Shown: positions 23,668 through 32,471, counted from the stretch's first letter. The stretch is 45,366 nt of DNA from Candidatus Methylomirabilota bacterium (GCA_035936835.1 DASYVT010000139.1:1-45366), one strand, 5' to 3'. Notes: generated by a model not told the origin, from the letters alone. Program-made: numbers and translations.

Positions 23668-23735
23668 CCCTCTCCCCCAGTGGGGGAGAGGGGAGGGCGA
23701 GGGGGGTGGAGGCGAGGGGGGTGGAGGCGAGGGGG
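23668..23735. repeat. REP-like palindrome plus 15-bp direct repeats
   Basis: CCCTCTCCCCC-AGT-GGGGGAGAGGG forms an 11-bp stem with a 3-base loop (23668-23692). It is followed by two full and one partial copies of GGCGAGGGGGGTGGA (23696-23735). The same palindrome occurs at 24522-24546. Confidence 0.85.
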
Positions 23736-23755
23736 ATGCACGCCGCGTGAGCGCC

Positions 23756-24580
23756 ATGCGCATCGTCTCCTGGAACATTCGCGCCGGCGGCGGCCGGCGC
23801 GTCCCGGGCATCGCCGACCAGATCGCGCGCTGGGCGCCGGATGTCGTGGCGCTCTCCGAGTTCCGCGCCACGCCGCCTAGCGCGGAGCTGGCCGGCGCTC
23901 TCGCCGGACAGGGGCTCCTGCACCAGCTGAGCACCGCGTCCGCCGCGCTCCCTCGGGCCAACAGCCTGCTCATCGCCTCACGCTGGCCGCTCGCGCTGGT
24001 AAGCCTCGTCACCGCGCCCGCCGCCGAGTCGGGCCGCTGGCTCCTCGCACGCATCGCCGGGCCCTGCGCCCTCACGCTGGGAGCGATGCACGTGCCCAAC
24101 CGCGTGACGGGCCGCAAGTTCCCCTTCCTCGACGCGGTGCTCGGCTTCGCCCACACCTGGCGCCGAGGGCCGGCGCTCCTCGTCGGCGACACCAACTCGG
24201 GGCTGATCGACCTCGACGAAGAGGTGCCGGCCTTCATCGTCGAGGAGGACGGCTGGATCCGCGGCCTCGAGGCCGCAGGCTGGGCCGACGCGTTTCGTCT
24301 TCTCCGGGGCAGCGAGCGCGCCTACACGTGGTACTCACCGAGCGGCGGCAACGGCTTCAGGATCGACCAGGCCTTCGTGAACCGCGCGCTCCGGCCGCGG
24401 CTCAGCGAAGCTCGCCACGAATGGGGCGCGGCGCCCGGCCGGCGCACCCGGCGCGCGAACCGGCACGCGCTCAGCGACCACGCCGCGCTACTGATCGACC
24501 TCGACGCGCAGGATCGCTCGCCCCTCTCCCCCACCGGGGGAGAGGGCAGGGTGAGGGGGCATAAGGGCGAGGGGGTATAG
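23756..24580 (+). CDS. Endonuclease/exonuclease/phosphatase family protein
   Basis: The 274-residue protein has the EEP fold signature: RIVSWNIRAGGG at the start (Asn for metal), DVVALSEFRA with the catalytic Glu, LGAMHVPN, LLVGDTNSG (Asp/Asn pair), FRIDQAFVNRAL and the terminal LSDHAALLIDLD with the active-site Asp-His. The substrate (nucleic acid, phosphodiester or lipid) cannot be told. ATG 23756 is used; GTG 23747 would add three residues. The last ~22 residues (SPLSPTGGEGRVRGHKGEGV) are translated from a REP-like palindrome, so the original C-terminus probably ended near LDLDAQ. Confidence 0.82.
   Translation: MRIVSWNIRAGGGRRVPGIADQIARWAPDVVALSEFRATPPSAELAGALAGQGLLHQLSTASAALPRANSLLIASRWPLALVSLVTAPAAESGRWLLARIAGPCALTLGAMHVPNRVTGRKFPFLDAVLGFAHTWRRGPALLVGDTNSGLIDLDEEVPAFIVEEDGWIRGLEAAGWADAFRLLRGSERAYTWYSPSGGNGFRIDQAFVNRALRPRLSEARHEWGAAPGRRTRRANRHALSDHAALLIDLDAQDRSPLSPTGGEGRVRGHKGEGV
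24522..24559. repeat. REP-like palindrome overlapping the EEP gene 3' end
   Basis: CCCTCTCCCCC-ACC-GGGGGAGAGGG (24522-24546) repeats the 23668 element with a different loop, followed by GCAGGGTGAGGGGG, a module shared with the 40981 palindrome. Confidence 0.85.
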
Positions 24581-24592
24581 TAGGGCCGACAC

Positions 24593-24668
24593 GGGCGGAT
24601 AGCTCAGCTGGAAGAGCACGGCCCTTACAAGGCCGGGGTCGCAGGTTCGAGCCCTGCTCCGCCCACCA
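24593..24668 (+). tRNA. tRNA-Val (anticodon TAC), CCA encoded
   Basis: A complete cloverleaf: acceptor GGGCGGA/TCCGCCC, D arm GCTC/GAGC, anticodon stem CGGCC/GGCCG with loop CTTACAA (anticodon TAC at 24626-24628), T arm GCAGG/CCTGC with TTCGAGC, discriminator A and encoded CCA. A TATAGT box at 24576-24581 overlaps the preceding stop codon; no -35 match is visible. Confidence 0.96.
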
Positions 24669-24731
24669 TTCTCATCAGGCAGTCGGGGAGCGCATCCCAG
24701 ACTCGCAGATCGCCTGCGGGAGGACCCAGTG

Positions 24732-25715
24732 ATGGAGCGGCGCACGTTCATCGGGGTGATCGCCGGCGGCCTTCTCGCCGCGCCGCTGCCCGCTGAGGCG
24801 CAGCAGGCGGCGAAGGTGCCCCGGATAGGTTTCCTCGGGAACTCGACCGCTGCCCTTGAGGCCAATCTCGTCGGGCCGTTCCGGGAAGGGCTGCGTGATC
24901 TCGGCTACGTCGAGGGGCGAAACATCCTGATCGAGTATCGCTGGGCGGAAGGACAGTATGAACGCTTTCCTGCTCTCATCGCCGAGCTGATCGCCCTGAA
25001 GGTGGACGTGATCGTGACCGCTGGGACGCCCGCCTCGCTCGCCGTCAGGAAGGCGACAACGGCGATCCCTCTGGTCTTTGCGGCCGTTGGCGATCCGATC
25101 AGCGTGGGCCTCGTCGCGAGCCTCGCGCGGCCCGGTGGAAACAGCACCGGATTGACCGCGATCGCACCGGAACTGGAAGGGAAACGATTGGAGCTGCTCA
25201 GGGAAGTGGTGCCCAAGCTCTCTTACATCGCCGTGCTGTGGAACCCGGACAATCCGTTTCATGCCGGTTCCTTGAAGGAGGCGCGGGCTGCCGCTCAGGT
25301 GTTGGGAATCAAGGTGCAGCCCCTTGGGGTACGAGTCTCTGAAGACTTCCCAGCCGCGTTCGCGGCCATTCTCAAAGAGCGGCCAGGAGCACTCCTCGTG
25401 CTGGCGGATCGTCTCTTCCTGCACAACCGCGCGCGCATCGTGGACTTCGAGGCCAAACACCGCCTGCCCGGAGTGTATGCGTACCGGGAATTGGTCGAGG
25501 CGGGCGGTTTGATGTCCTACGGGCCAAGCTACGCGGACATGCACCGGCGGGCCGCCTACTACGTGGACAAGATCCTGAAGGGTGCCAAGCCCGCCGACCT
25601 GCCCGTCGAGCAGCCGACCAAGTTCGAGCTGATGATCAACCTCAAGGCCGCCAAGGCGCTCGGCCTGAAGATTCCGCCGTCGGTGCTGCAGCGAGCCGAC
25701 CAGATCATCCAATGA
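24732..25715 (+). CDS. ABC transporter substrate-binding protein, paralogue 1 of 4
   Basis: The 327-residue exported binding protein belongs to the ABC_sub_bind (TrpX-like, COG2984) group. It has a twin-arginine style signal (MERRTFIGVIAGGLLAAPLPAEAQQ), then VPRIGFLGNS, FREGLRDLGYVEGRNILIEYRWAEGQYERFP, IVTAGTPASLAVRKATTAIPLVFAAVGDP and GLVASLARPGGNSTGL. The end block YYVDKILKGAKPADLPVEQPTKFEL is nearly identical in the next three genes. GTG 24729 and ATG 24732 are adjacent; ATG is used. It begins 64 bases after tRNA-Val and overlaps gene 2 by ATGA. No permease or ATPase is linked; ligand unknown. Confidence 0.88.
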   Translation: MERRTFIGVIAGGLLAAPLPAEAQQAAKVPRIGFLGNSTAALEANLVGPFREGLRDLGYVEGRNILIEYRWAEGQYERFPALIAELIALKVDVIVTAGTPASLAVRKATTAIPLVFAAVGDPISVGLVASLARPGGNSTGLTAIAPELEGKRLELLREVVPKLSYIAVLWNPDNPFHAGSLKEARAAAQVLGIKVQPLGVRVSEDFPAAFAAILKERPGALLVLADRLFLHNRARIVDFEAKHRLPGVYAYRELVEAGGLMSYGPSYADMHRRAAYYVDKILKGAKPADLPVEQPTKFELMINLKAAKALGLKIPPSVLQRADQIIQ

Positions 25716-26692
25716 ATCGGCGAACCTTCCTCTGCGGGCTGACGCTGGGAACGCTCGCCTTGCCCCTCGCCGCCGAAGCGCAGCAGGAAGGGAAGGTCCC
25801 ACGGATCGGTTTCTTGTTCTACGGCTCTCCCGGGCCCTCGCCAGAACTCGACGCCTTCCGGCAAGGGCTGCGTGAGCTCGGTTGCATCGAGGGGCAGAAC
25901 ATTGCCATCGAGGTCCGATTCGCAAGCGGGCGGGTAGAGCGACTGCCCGAGCTCGCGGCCGAGCTGGTCCGTCTCAAGGTTGACGTGATCGTCACCCCAG
26001 GTACGCCACCGTCTCTGGCCGCCAAGCAGGCGACCAGCACGATCCCCATCGTCTTCGCGGGCGTTGCCGATGCGATAGGCGCCGGGCTCGTCGCCAACTT
26101 CGCGCGACCGGGTGGGAACATCACGGGGTTGACAGGTATCAGCGCCGAGTTAGGCGGGAAACGGTTGGAGCTCCTGAAGGAAGTTGCCCCCAAGGCTTCC
26201 CGCGTGGCGGTCCTCTATAATCCGGCCGACCGATCCAATGTGCTGGTATTGAAGGAGCTGCAGGAGTCGGCCCCGGCACTGCGCCTGACACTGCAACCGC
26301 TCGCGGTGCGAGGACCTGGCGAGTTCGAGGGCGCCTTTGTCGCGATGAGCCGGAAGCGCGCCCACGCGCTGTTCGGGGCTGCGGGTATTCTGACCACTGA
26401 GCACCGAAAAGCCATCGTAGACCTCGCTGCCAAGAGTCGGATACCGGCGATGTGGGGCGAACGGCAGTTTGTGGAGGCCGGCGGCCTCATGTCGTATGCG
26501 GTGAACTTTTACGACCAGTTACGACGCGCCGCCACCTACGTGGACAAGATCCTCAAGGGTGCCAAGCCCGCCGACCTGCCCGTCGAGCAGCCGACGAAGT
26601 TCGAGCTGGTCATCAACCTCAAGACCGCCAAGGCCCTCGGCCTGACGATCCCGCCGTCCCTGCTGCTGCGGGCCGATGAGGTCATCCAGTGA
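25712..26692 (+). CDS. ABC transporter substrate-binding protein, paralogue 2 of 4
   Basis: A 326-residue paralogue of the preceding gene: signal MNRRTFLCGLTLGTLALPLAAEAQQ, FRQGLRELGCIEGQNIAIEVRFASGRVERLPELAAEL, IVTPGTPPSLAAKQATSTIPIVFAGVADAIGAGLVANFARPGGNITGL. The middle (residues about 150-260) diverges strongly from paralogue 1, while the last 50 codons are almost the same at DNA level. Start and stop both overlap the neighbours by four bases (ATGA, GTGA), so the four genes are one transcription unit. The divergent middle suggests different ligands (inference). Confidence 0.88.
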   Translation: MNRRTFLCGLTLGTLALPLAAEAQQEGKVPRIGFLFYGSPGPSPELDAFRQGLRELGCIEGQNIAIEVRFASGRVERLPELAAELVRLKVDVIVTPGTPPSLAAKQATSTIPIVFAGVADAIGAGLVANFARPGGNITGLTGISAELGGKRLELLKEVAPKASRVAVLYNPADRSNVLVLKELQESAPALRLTLQPLAVRGPGEFEGAFVAMSRKRAHALFGAAGILTTEHRKAIVDLAAKSRIPAMWGERQFVEAGGLMSYAVNFYDQLRRAATYVDKILKGAKPADLPVEQPTKFELVINLKTAKALGLTIPPSLLLRADEVIQ

Positions 26693-27672
26693 TCGACCGG
26701 CGCGCGTTCGTCACCAGCGTCGCCGTCGGCGCTCTCCTGGCATCGCGCTCAGCCGACGCGCAGCAGGCCAGGGGTATGCGCCGAATCGGATGGTTATCAC
26801 CCGCCTCGGCCGCCGACGGCCTCCCTAACCTGGAGGCCCTTCGGGCTGGATTGCGCGAGCTCGCGTACGTGGAAGGCCAGAACATCACCATCGAGGCCCG
26901 CTGGGCCGATGGGCGCAGCGAGCGCCTTCCCCAGCTCGCCGCTGAGCTGGTTCGTCTCCCCGTGGAGGTCCTTTGCACTGCGGGCTCGCAAGCCGCCGGA
27001 GCGGCCAAGCACTCGACGTCCACGATCCCGATCGTGTTTGCGAACGTCGCGTTCCCCGATCAGTCGGGCCTCGTCGCCAGCTACCCGCGCCCCGGGGGCA
27101 ACATCACGGGGGTCGCGTTCATCGGCCCTGAATACGGGAAGCGGTTAGAGCTGCTCAAGGAGGCCCGTCCCAGGCTCTCTCGTGTCGCGCTGATCTACAA
27201 CCCCGACAATCCCGGGAACGTCTCGGCCCTCCAAGAGACGCAACGGTGGGCAACCCCCTTGGGTGTCAGGCTCGAGCCTCACAAGTTCCGGGGTCCGCAG
27301 GATTTCGAGCGCGTCTTCGGGGCGATCGCCGGGAAGCGGCCTGATGCGCTCATGACGACGGCCGATCCACTCATCGCCTCCTATCGCACACGCATCGTCG
27401 ACTTCGCCGCGAAGAATCGCCTGCCCTCCATGTACCCGGGCAGGGAGTTCGTGGACGCCGGGGGCCTCATGTTCTATGGCGGCAGCGTTCCCGAGATGTA
27501 CCGGCGCGCCGCCGTGTACGTGGACAGGATCCTCAAGGGTGCCAAGCCCGCCGACCTGCCGGTGGAGCAGCCGATCAAGTTTGACATGGTGATCAACCTG
27601 AAAACGGCGAAGGCGCTCGGGCTGACGATCCCGCAGTCCCTCCTGCTGCGGGCGGACGAGGTGGTCCAGTGA
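26689..27672 (+). CDS. ABC transporter substrate-binding protein, paralogue 3 of 4
   Basis: A 327-residue paralogue starting at GTG 26689 (GTGA overlap). The signal is MIDRRAFVTSVAVGALLASRSADAQQ, with a different core from the AEAQQ of the others. LRAGLRELAYVEGQNITIEARWADGRSERLPQLAAELVRLPVEVL and SQAAGAAKHSTSTIPIVFANVAFPDQSGLVASYPRPGGNITGV follow. It is the most diverged of the set: the nucleotide changes spread into the 3' block (VDRILKGAKPADLPVEQPIKFDM). Same orphan situation and unknown ligand. Confidence 0.88.
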   Translation: MIDRRAFVTSVAVGALLASRSADAQQARGMRRIGWLSPASAADGLPNLEALRAGLRELAYVEGQNITIEARWADGRSERLPQLAAELVRLPVEVLCTAGSQAAGAAKHSTSTIPIVFANVAFPDQSGLVASYPRPGGNITGVAFIGPEYGKRLELLKEARPRLSRVALIYNPDNPGNVSALQETQRWATPLGVRLEPHKFRGPQDFERVFGAIAGKRPDALMTTADPLIASYRTRIVDFAAKNRLPSMYPGREFVDAGGLMFYGGSVPEMYRRAAVYVDRILKGAKPADLPVEQPIKFDMVINLKTAKALGLTIPQSLLLRADEVVQ

Positions 27673-28655
27673 TGGATCGGCGGACATTTCTGAGCGTCCT
27701 GGGCTTTCTCGCCGCGCCGCTCGCCGCCGAGGCGCAGCAGCCGGCGAAGATCTCCCGAATAGGCTTTCTATCGCCGAGCTCTCCTTCTGACCCGCCAATG
27801 CAGCACTCCCTCGAAGTCTTCCGGCACGGATTGGGCGAGCTGGGCTATGTAGAAGGTCAGAACATCGCCATTGAGTCCCGTTGGGCGGAGGGCAAGTACG
27901 ACCGGCTCCCGGGTCTCGCGGCCGAGCTGGTCCGTCTGAAGGTGGACGTCATCGTTACCGCGGCTGTGCCAGCGATCCGGGCAGCCAAAGAAGCGACGAG
28001 CACGATCCCCATCGTCATGGCGGTCGTTGTTGATCCTGTGGCGACTGGCCTCGTCGCCAGTCTCGCGCGGCCGGGGGGGAACATCACGGGGCTGTCCAAT
28101 ATGGCCCCCGAGCTCGTGGGAAAGCAGTTGCAGATGCTCAAGGAGGTCGTTCCCAAGGCTTCCCGGGTGGCCGTCCTTTGGAATCCGGCAAATCCAGGCA
28201 ACGCACCACAGTTGCGAGAGGCGGAGGCTGCGGCCCGAACATTGGGAGTGCGGCTTCAACCCGTCGAGGCGCGTGATCCCAACGACTTCGACGGCGCCTT
28301 CGCGGCGATGATCAGGCAGCAGGCGGGGGCACTCATTGTCCTGTTGGACGTGATGTTCACTGACCACCGAACACGCATCGCAGACCTCGCGGCTAAGAGC
28401 CGCCTGCCGGCAGTATACGGGCTGTCGGAGCACGCGGAGGCCGGCGGCCTCATGGCCTACAGCGCGAGCAGGGCTGCCCTGTTCCGACGGGCCGCCACCT
28501 ACGTGGACAAGATCCTGAAAGGCGCCAAGCCCGCCGACCTGCCGGTGGAGCGGCCCACAAAGTTCGAGCTCGTCATCAACCTCAAGACCGCCAAGGCGCT
28601 CGGCCTGACGATCCCACCGTCGCTGCTGGTGCGAGCGGACCGAGTGATCGAGTAA
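27672..28655 (+). CDS. ABC transporter substrate-binding protein, paralogue 4 of 4
   Basis: A 327-residue paralogue: signal MDRRTFLSVLGFLAAPLAAEAQQ, then FRHGLGELGYVEGQNIAIESRWAEGKYDRLPGLAAEL, IVTAAVPAIRAAKEATSTIPIVMAVVVDPVATGLVASLARPGGNITGL, LKEVVPKASRVAVLWNPANPG and the shared end block. ATG 27672 directly follows a GTG (27669); either is possible, and both overlap the previous stop. It closes the array with a TAA stop; a small exported protein follows 23 bases later, possibly on the same transcript. Confidence 0.88.
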   Translation: MDRRTFLSVLGFLAAPLAAEAQQPAKISRIGFLSPSSPSDPPMQHSLEVFRHGLGELGYVEGQNIAIESRWAEGKYDRLPGLAAELVRLKVDVIVTAAVPAIRAAKEATSTIPIVMAVVVDPVATGLVASLARPGGNITGLSNMAPELVGKQLQMLKEVVPKASRVAVLWNPANPGNAPQLREAEAAARTLGVRLQPVEARDPNDFDGAFAAMIRQQAGALIVLLDVMFTDHRTRIADLAAKSRLPAVYGLSEHAEAGGLMAYSASRAALFRRAATYVDKILKGAKPADLPVERPTKFELVINLKTAKALGLTIPPSLLVRADRVIE

Positions 28656-28678
28656 GCGGCGGGCGGGTGATTCCACTG

Positions 28679-29035
28679 ATGCGAGCGCCCCGGTTCACCC
28701 TGGTTGCACTGCTGCTCGTGGTCCTTCACGGTTTCGTCTGGGCTGCGGGCTTGCCCGTCTCGCTGGTTCAGCTGTCGTCACCCGTGGAGCGGTTCACCGA
28801 CGCCTCGATCACCGTCAAGACCGCCCCCGCCGCCTCCTGCGCCATCACGGTGCTCTACAAGTCGGGGCCGTCGAGAGCGAAGGGGCTCGATCCGAAGCTG
28901 GCCGACCACTCCGGCTTCGTCACGTGGCGGTGGCGGGTCGGCTCCAAGACCACGCCGGGCCAGTGGCCCGTCGTGGTGACGTGCGAGCACGGCGGCAACC
29001 GAGGCGAGCTGAGGACGATGCTCGAAGTCCGCTAG
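28679..29035 (+). CDS. Small exported protein of unknown function
   Basis: The 118-residue product has a signal peptide (FTLVALLLVVLHGFVWAAG) and a mature beta-rich domain of about 90 residues with two cysteines (AASCAITVLY and VVVTCEHGG) likely to form a disulfide. The pattern ITVLYKSGPSRAKGLDPKLADHSGFVTWRWRVGSKTTPGQWPV resembles small Ig-like modules found in secreted bacterial proteins. ATG 28679 is used; four extra residues are possible from 28667. Function unknown; it follows the binding-protein array on the same strand. Confidence 0.68.
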   Translation: MRAPRFTLVALLLVVLHGFVWAAGLPVSLVQLSSPVERFTDASITVKTAPAASCAITVLYKSGPSRAKGLDPKLADHSGFVTWRWRVGSKTTPGQWPVVVTCEHGGNRGELRTMLEVR

Positions 29036-29065
29036 AGAGGCAGGCCCACCCATCATTACGGCCGC

Positions 29066-30442
29066 TCAGAGCTGGCCGGAGTCGCCCCAGTTTTCGAGGA
29101 GCTTGACGTAGGCGGGGTCGTCGTAGCGGTCGAGGCGGAAGGCAGGGGCGTAGCGGGGCAGGGGGCGCTCGGCGATGTAGTCGGCGAGCAGATCCGCCGC
29201 GCCGTTGGACGCCATCATCCCGTAGCCCGAGAGCGCGCCGATGACGTATGCGCCCTCGACGGGCAATGGACCCGCGAGGAAGCGGTTCTCCCGGGTCTTG
29301 GTGTAGTAGCCGCCGTCCACGAAGCAGCGCGGCATGCGGTCCAGGTAGGGCGCCATCGCGGGGATCATCCGCGCGAGTCCGCGCAGGACCACCTCCTGGT
29401 GCGCTGGATCGAAGTTCGGCGGAAAGGTGGGCTCGACCGGCTCGACGTCATAAGTCCAGACGCCGAGGACGGACGTGCTCTCGCCCGTGCCTTCCGGCCT
29501 GCCGTGCGCGCCCGGCGGCAGCTCGTCGACCAGGCGCCGGTGCTTGACGGACGCGGCCAGCTCGGCGCGCTCCTGCTCGGACCAGTCGATCCTCATCGGA
29601 TCGGCCCAGAGCGTCATCGGCGCGCCGCGGGGCATGGCGCCCAGCGTGTCGTTGAAGGCGATCTTCGCGTGGAGCTCGCAGAAGACCGGCAGGTCGACGC
29701 CGAGCAGCCGTCCGGCGTCCTTTAAGTACGGCCCAGCGGCTACGACGGCGCGCGCCGTCCCGATCGTCTGCGTGCCGGACGTCCCACGCACCGTCACGCC
29801 GCGCACGCGGCCGCCCGCCGTGTCGATCCGCTCCACCCGGCCCTCGACCAACCGGACGCCGTGCGCGCGCGCGCGCTCGAGCAGGTACATGCCGAGCTGC
29901 TGGCCGCTGAACCAGCCGCAGCGGCGGGCGTGAAGCAGCGCCACGGTGTCGCGCGCCAGCCATGGATAGTGGCGCCTGATGAGCGACGGCTCCGTGATGA
30001 CGTCCGTGCCCCTGAGCGTCGAGTCGAATCCTTCGGCCGCCGCCGGCTGGTAGTCGCTCGCCGCCGTTGCGTGCAGGCGCAGGGGGCCCGCGCCGAGGGC
30101 GGCCGCAGCCGAAGCCGCTCGCTCGAACTCGGCGACGCGCCCGGCCTCGGCGGTGGCGAAGAGGTAGCCGCGGCGGTTGAGCCGGAAGACGTTGCCGCTC
30201 TCGCGGGCCAGCTCCTCGAGGAGATCGATGCTGCGGTTCATGAGGGCGACCTGGTCGTCGCCGGGCCCGGGCCACCAGTTCCTGTAGCACTCGGCGGACT
30301 TGTCGCTGGTCAGCGTGAGGGGCGGCCTCTCATCGACCACCACGACGCGGCGCACACCGCGGCGCACCGCCAGGTGATAGGCGGCGGCGACGCCGGCGAT
30401 GCCCGCGCCGCAGATCACGACGTCCGCGGAAGCCTGTGCCAT
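29066..30442 (-). CDS. FAD-dependent oxidoreductase (DAO/glycine oxidase-like)
   Basis: The 458-residue flavoprotein has the dinucleotide-binding start VVICGAGIAGVAAAYHLA with VVVDERPPLTLTSDKSAECYRNWWPG, a second FAD contact RVERIDTAGGRVRGVTV, AVVAAGPYLKDAGRLLGVDLPV and the C-terminal closure YVIGALSGYGMMASNGAADLLADYI. This is the DAO superfamily (sarcosine/glycine oxidase or dimethylglycine dehydrogenase type). The CYRNWWPG segment recalls sarcosine oxidase-like members. ATG 30442 places the glycine loop near residue 11; 30457 is also possible. It diverges from the mla operon. Substrate unknown, probably an N-methyl or secondary amine. Confidence 0.83.
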   Translation of the reverse strand: MAQASADVVICGAGIAGVAAAYHLAVRRGVRRVVVVDERPPLTLTSDKSAECYRNWWPGPGDDQVALMNRSIDLLEELARESGNVFRLNRRGYLFATAEAGRVAEFERAASAAAALGAGPLRLHATAASDYQPAAAEGFDSTLRGTDVITEPSLIRRHYPWLARDTVALLHARRCGWFSGQQLGMYLLERARAHGVRLVEGRVERIDTAGGRVRGVTVRGTSGTQTIGTARAVVAAGPYLKDAGRLLGVDLPVFCELHAKIAFNDTLGAMPRGAPMTLWADPMRIDWSEQERAELAASVKHRRLVDELPPGAHGRPEGTGESTSVLGVWTYDVEPVEPTFPPNFDPAHQEVVLRGLARMIPAMAPYLDRMPRCFVDGGYYTKTRENRFLAGPLPVEGAYVIGALSGYGMMASNGAADLLADYIAERPLPRYAPAFRLDRYDDPAYVKLLENWGDSGQL

Positions 30443-30493
30443 CGTGTCCGCGAGCATACCTCACGCTCGCCGCCGTGGTAGTTTAACGACCTC

Positions 30494-31627
30494 ATGCCCG
30501 ATGCGCCCTGGAGCTGGAGTCTCGACCCCGCCGCCGACGGCAGCCTCGTCCTCCGCCTCTCCGGTTCCTGGCGAATGCAGGATCACCTGCCATCCGCGGC
30601 AGAGGTCGAGACGAAGATCGGCGCCCGGTCCTCGGCGCGCCGGCTGGCTTTCGACACGCGCGAGGTCAGCGCGTGGGACACGGGACTCCTGGTGTTCGTG
30701 CTCAAGGTGATCGAGGCGGGGACGCCGCGCGGCATCACGGCGGACCGCACAGGGCTGCCCGAGGGCGTCCGTAAGCTTCTCGACCTGGCTGCGGCGGTGC
30801 CGGAGCGCGACACGAAGCGCGGCGGCGCGGAGCAGCCCCTTCTCGCCAGGGTAGGCAGCGCGGCCGCGGGCGCCGGAGACGGCGCTCGGGAGATGGTCAC
30901 CTTCGTCGGCGAGGCCTCGCTCGCGCTCGCGCGCGCCGCCGTCGGCCGCGCGCGCTTCAGGCGCGTGGACCTCGTGCTCAACATTCAGGAGGCCGGGGTC
31001 AGCGCCCTCGGCATCGTCTCGCTCATCAGCTTCCTGATCGGCTTGATCCTCGCCTTCGTGGGCGCCATCCAGCTCCGCCAGTTCGGCGCCCAGATCTACA
31101 TCGCGGACCTGGTCGCCATCGGCATGGCCCGGGAGATGGGCGCCATGATGGCGGCCATCATCATGGCCGGCCGCACGGGGGCGGCCTACGCGGCCCAGCT
31201 GGGGACGATGCGGGTCAACGAGGAGATCGACGCGCTGAGCACCATGGGCATCTCCCCATTCGAGTTCCTCGTGCTGCCGCGCATGCTCGGCCTCATCCTC
31301 ATGATGCCGCTCCTGACGATCTACGCGGACCTGGTCGGCATCGCGGGCGGCGCCGTGGTCGGGGTCGGCATGCTCAAGGTCGGCATCATTCCCTACTGGA
31401 ACCACACCTGGGCCGCCGCGTCGCTCGCCGACTTCTCCGCCGGCATGATCAAGAGCGTCGTCTTCGGCGTGCTCATCGCCATCGCCGGGTGCCTGCGTGG
31501 CATGCAGTGCGGGCGCAGCTCGGCCGCGGTGGGGCTGGCCGCCACGTCTGCCGTCGTGACCGGCATCGTTTTCATCATCGTCTCCGACGCCATCCTCACG
31601 GTGGTCTACGATGCCATCGGATTTTAA
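30494..31627 (+). CDS. mlaE: MlaE-family ABC transporter permease with N-terminal STAS domain
   Basis: The 377-residue protein fuses a STAS-like domain (about 1-105: LVLRLSGSWRMQDHLPSAAEV, ARRLAFDTREVSAWDTGLLVFV) to an MlaE permease. The permease has the family signature AREMGAMMAAIIMAGRTGAAYAAQLGTMRVNEEIDAL at about 210-245, LPRMLGLILMMPLLTIYADLVG, and five to six membrane helices. In E. coli the STAS protein MlaB is separate; the fusion is known from other phyla. It moves phospholipids between the envelope membranes together with the next three genes, which overlap one another. Confidence 0.92.
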   Translation: MPDAPWSWSLDPAADGSLVLRLSGSWRMQDHLPSAAEVETKIGARSSARRLAFDTREVSAWDTGLLVFVLKVIEAGTPRGITADRTGLPEGVRKLLDLAAAVPERDTKRGGAEQPLLARVGSAAAGAGDGAREMVTFVGEASLALARAAVGRARFRRVDLVLNIQEAGVSALGIVSLISFLIGLILAFVGAIQLRQFGAQIYIADLVAIGMAREMGAMMAAIIMAGRTGAAYAAQLGTMRVNEEIDALSTMGISPFEFLVLPRMLGLILMMPLLTIYADLVGIAGGAVVGVGMLKVGIIPYWNHTWAAASLADFSAGMIKSVVFGVLIAIAGCLRGMQCGRSSAAVGLAATSAVVTGIVFIIVSDAILTVVYDAIGF

Positions 31628-32471
31628 GAGCGGGGATTCTAACCGCGGGGCTTCCAACGGCGGCGCGGCCGGGCCGCGCATCCGCGTCGTGGATCTGACG
31701 ATGGCCTACGGCGACTTCGTCATCCAGCGCAACCTGACCTTCGACGTCGCGCGCGGCCAAGTCTTCATCATCATGGGCGGCAGCGGCTGCGGCAAGAGCA
31801 CGCTTCTGCGGCACCTCATCGGGCTGATACGGCCGGCGAAAGGCGACGTGTTCTTCGACGACGAGACCTTCTGGGGCGCGGACGACGAGCAGCGCCAGCT
31901 GATGACGCGCCGCTTCGGCGTCCTCTACCAGAGCGGGGCGCTCTGGAGCTCGATGACGCTCGCGGAGAACATCGGGCTGCCGCTCGGCGAGTTCACCGAC
32001 CTAAGTCCCGACCAGATCCGCGAGGTCGCCTCGCTCAAGCTCTCGCTGGTGGGGCTCGGCGGCTTCGAGGACTTCTACCCGTCCGAGATCAGCGGCGGCA
32101 TGCAGAAGCGCGCCGGCCTCGCGCGGGCCATGGCGCTCGACCCCGACATCCTCTTCCTCGACGAGCCCTCGGCCGGGCTCGACCCGGTCAGCTCGCGTCT
32201 GCTCGACGATTTGATCCTGGAGCTGCGGGAGAGCCTCAACTGCACCGTGGTCGCCGTGACGCACGAGCTGGCGAGCATCTTCACCATCGCCGACAACTCC
32301 GTCTACCTCGACGCCGAGACCCGGACCATGCTCGCCCAGGGCAACCCCCGGACCCTGCTGGCGGAGTCGAAGGATCCCAGGATCCACGCGTTCCTGACGC
32401 GCGGCGGGCAGGAGGCCGGCGCCGCACCGGCCGGCGCATCCTCGGGGCGGTCGACTGGAGGCAAGTCATGA
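31611..32471 (+). CDS. mlaF: MlaF-family ABC transporter ATP-binding protein
   Basis: The 286-residue ATPase has Walker A GGSGCGKST, Q-loop FGVLYQSGALWSSMTL, signature SGGMQKRAGLARAMALDPD, Walker B ILFLDEPSAGLDP and H-loop VVAVTHELASI. The text after Walker A (LLRHLIGLIRPAKGDVFFDD) matches the Mla/Ttg2A subgroup. The ATG at 31611 overlaps the mlaE 3' end by 17 bases; its stop overlaps mlaD by ATGA. A low-complexity tail (GAAPAGASSGRSTGGKS) ends the protein. Confidence 0.93.
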   Translation: MPSDFKSGDSNRGASNGGAAGPRIRVVDLTMAYGDFVIQRNLTFDVARGQVFIIMGGSGCGKSTLLRHLIGLIRPAKGDVFFDDETFWGADDEQRQLMTRRFGVLYQSGALWSSMTLAENIGLPLGEFTDLSPDQIREVASLKLSLVGLGGFEDFYPSEISGGMQKRAGLARAMALDPDILFLDEPSAGLDPVSSRLLDDLILELRESLNCTVVAVTHELASIFTIADNSVYLDAETRTMLAQGNPRTLLAESKDPRIHAFLTRGGQEAGAAPAGASSGRSTGGKS

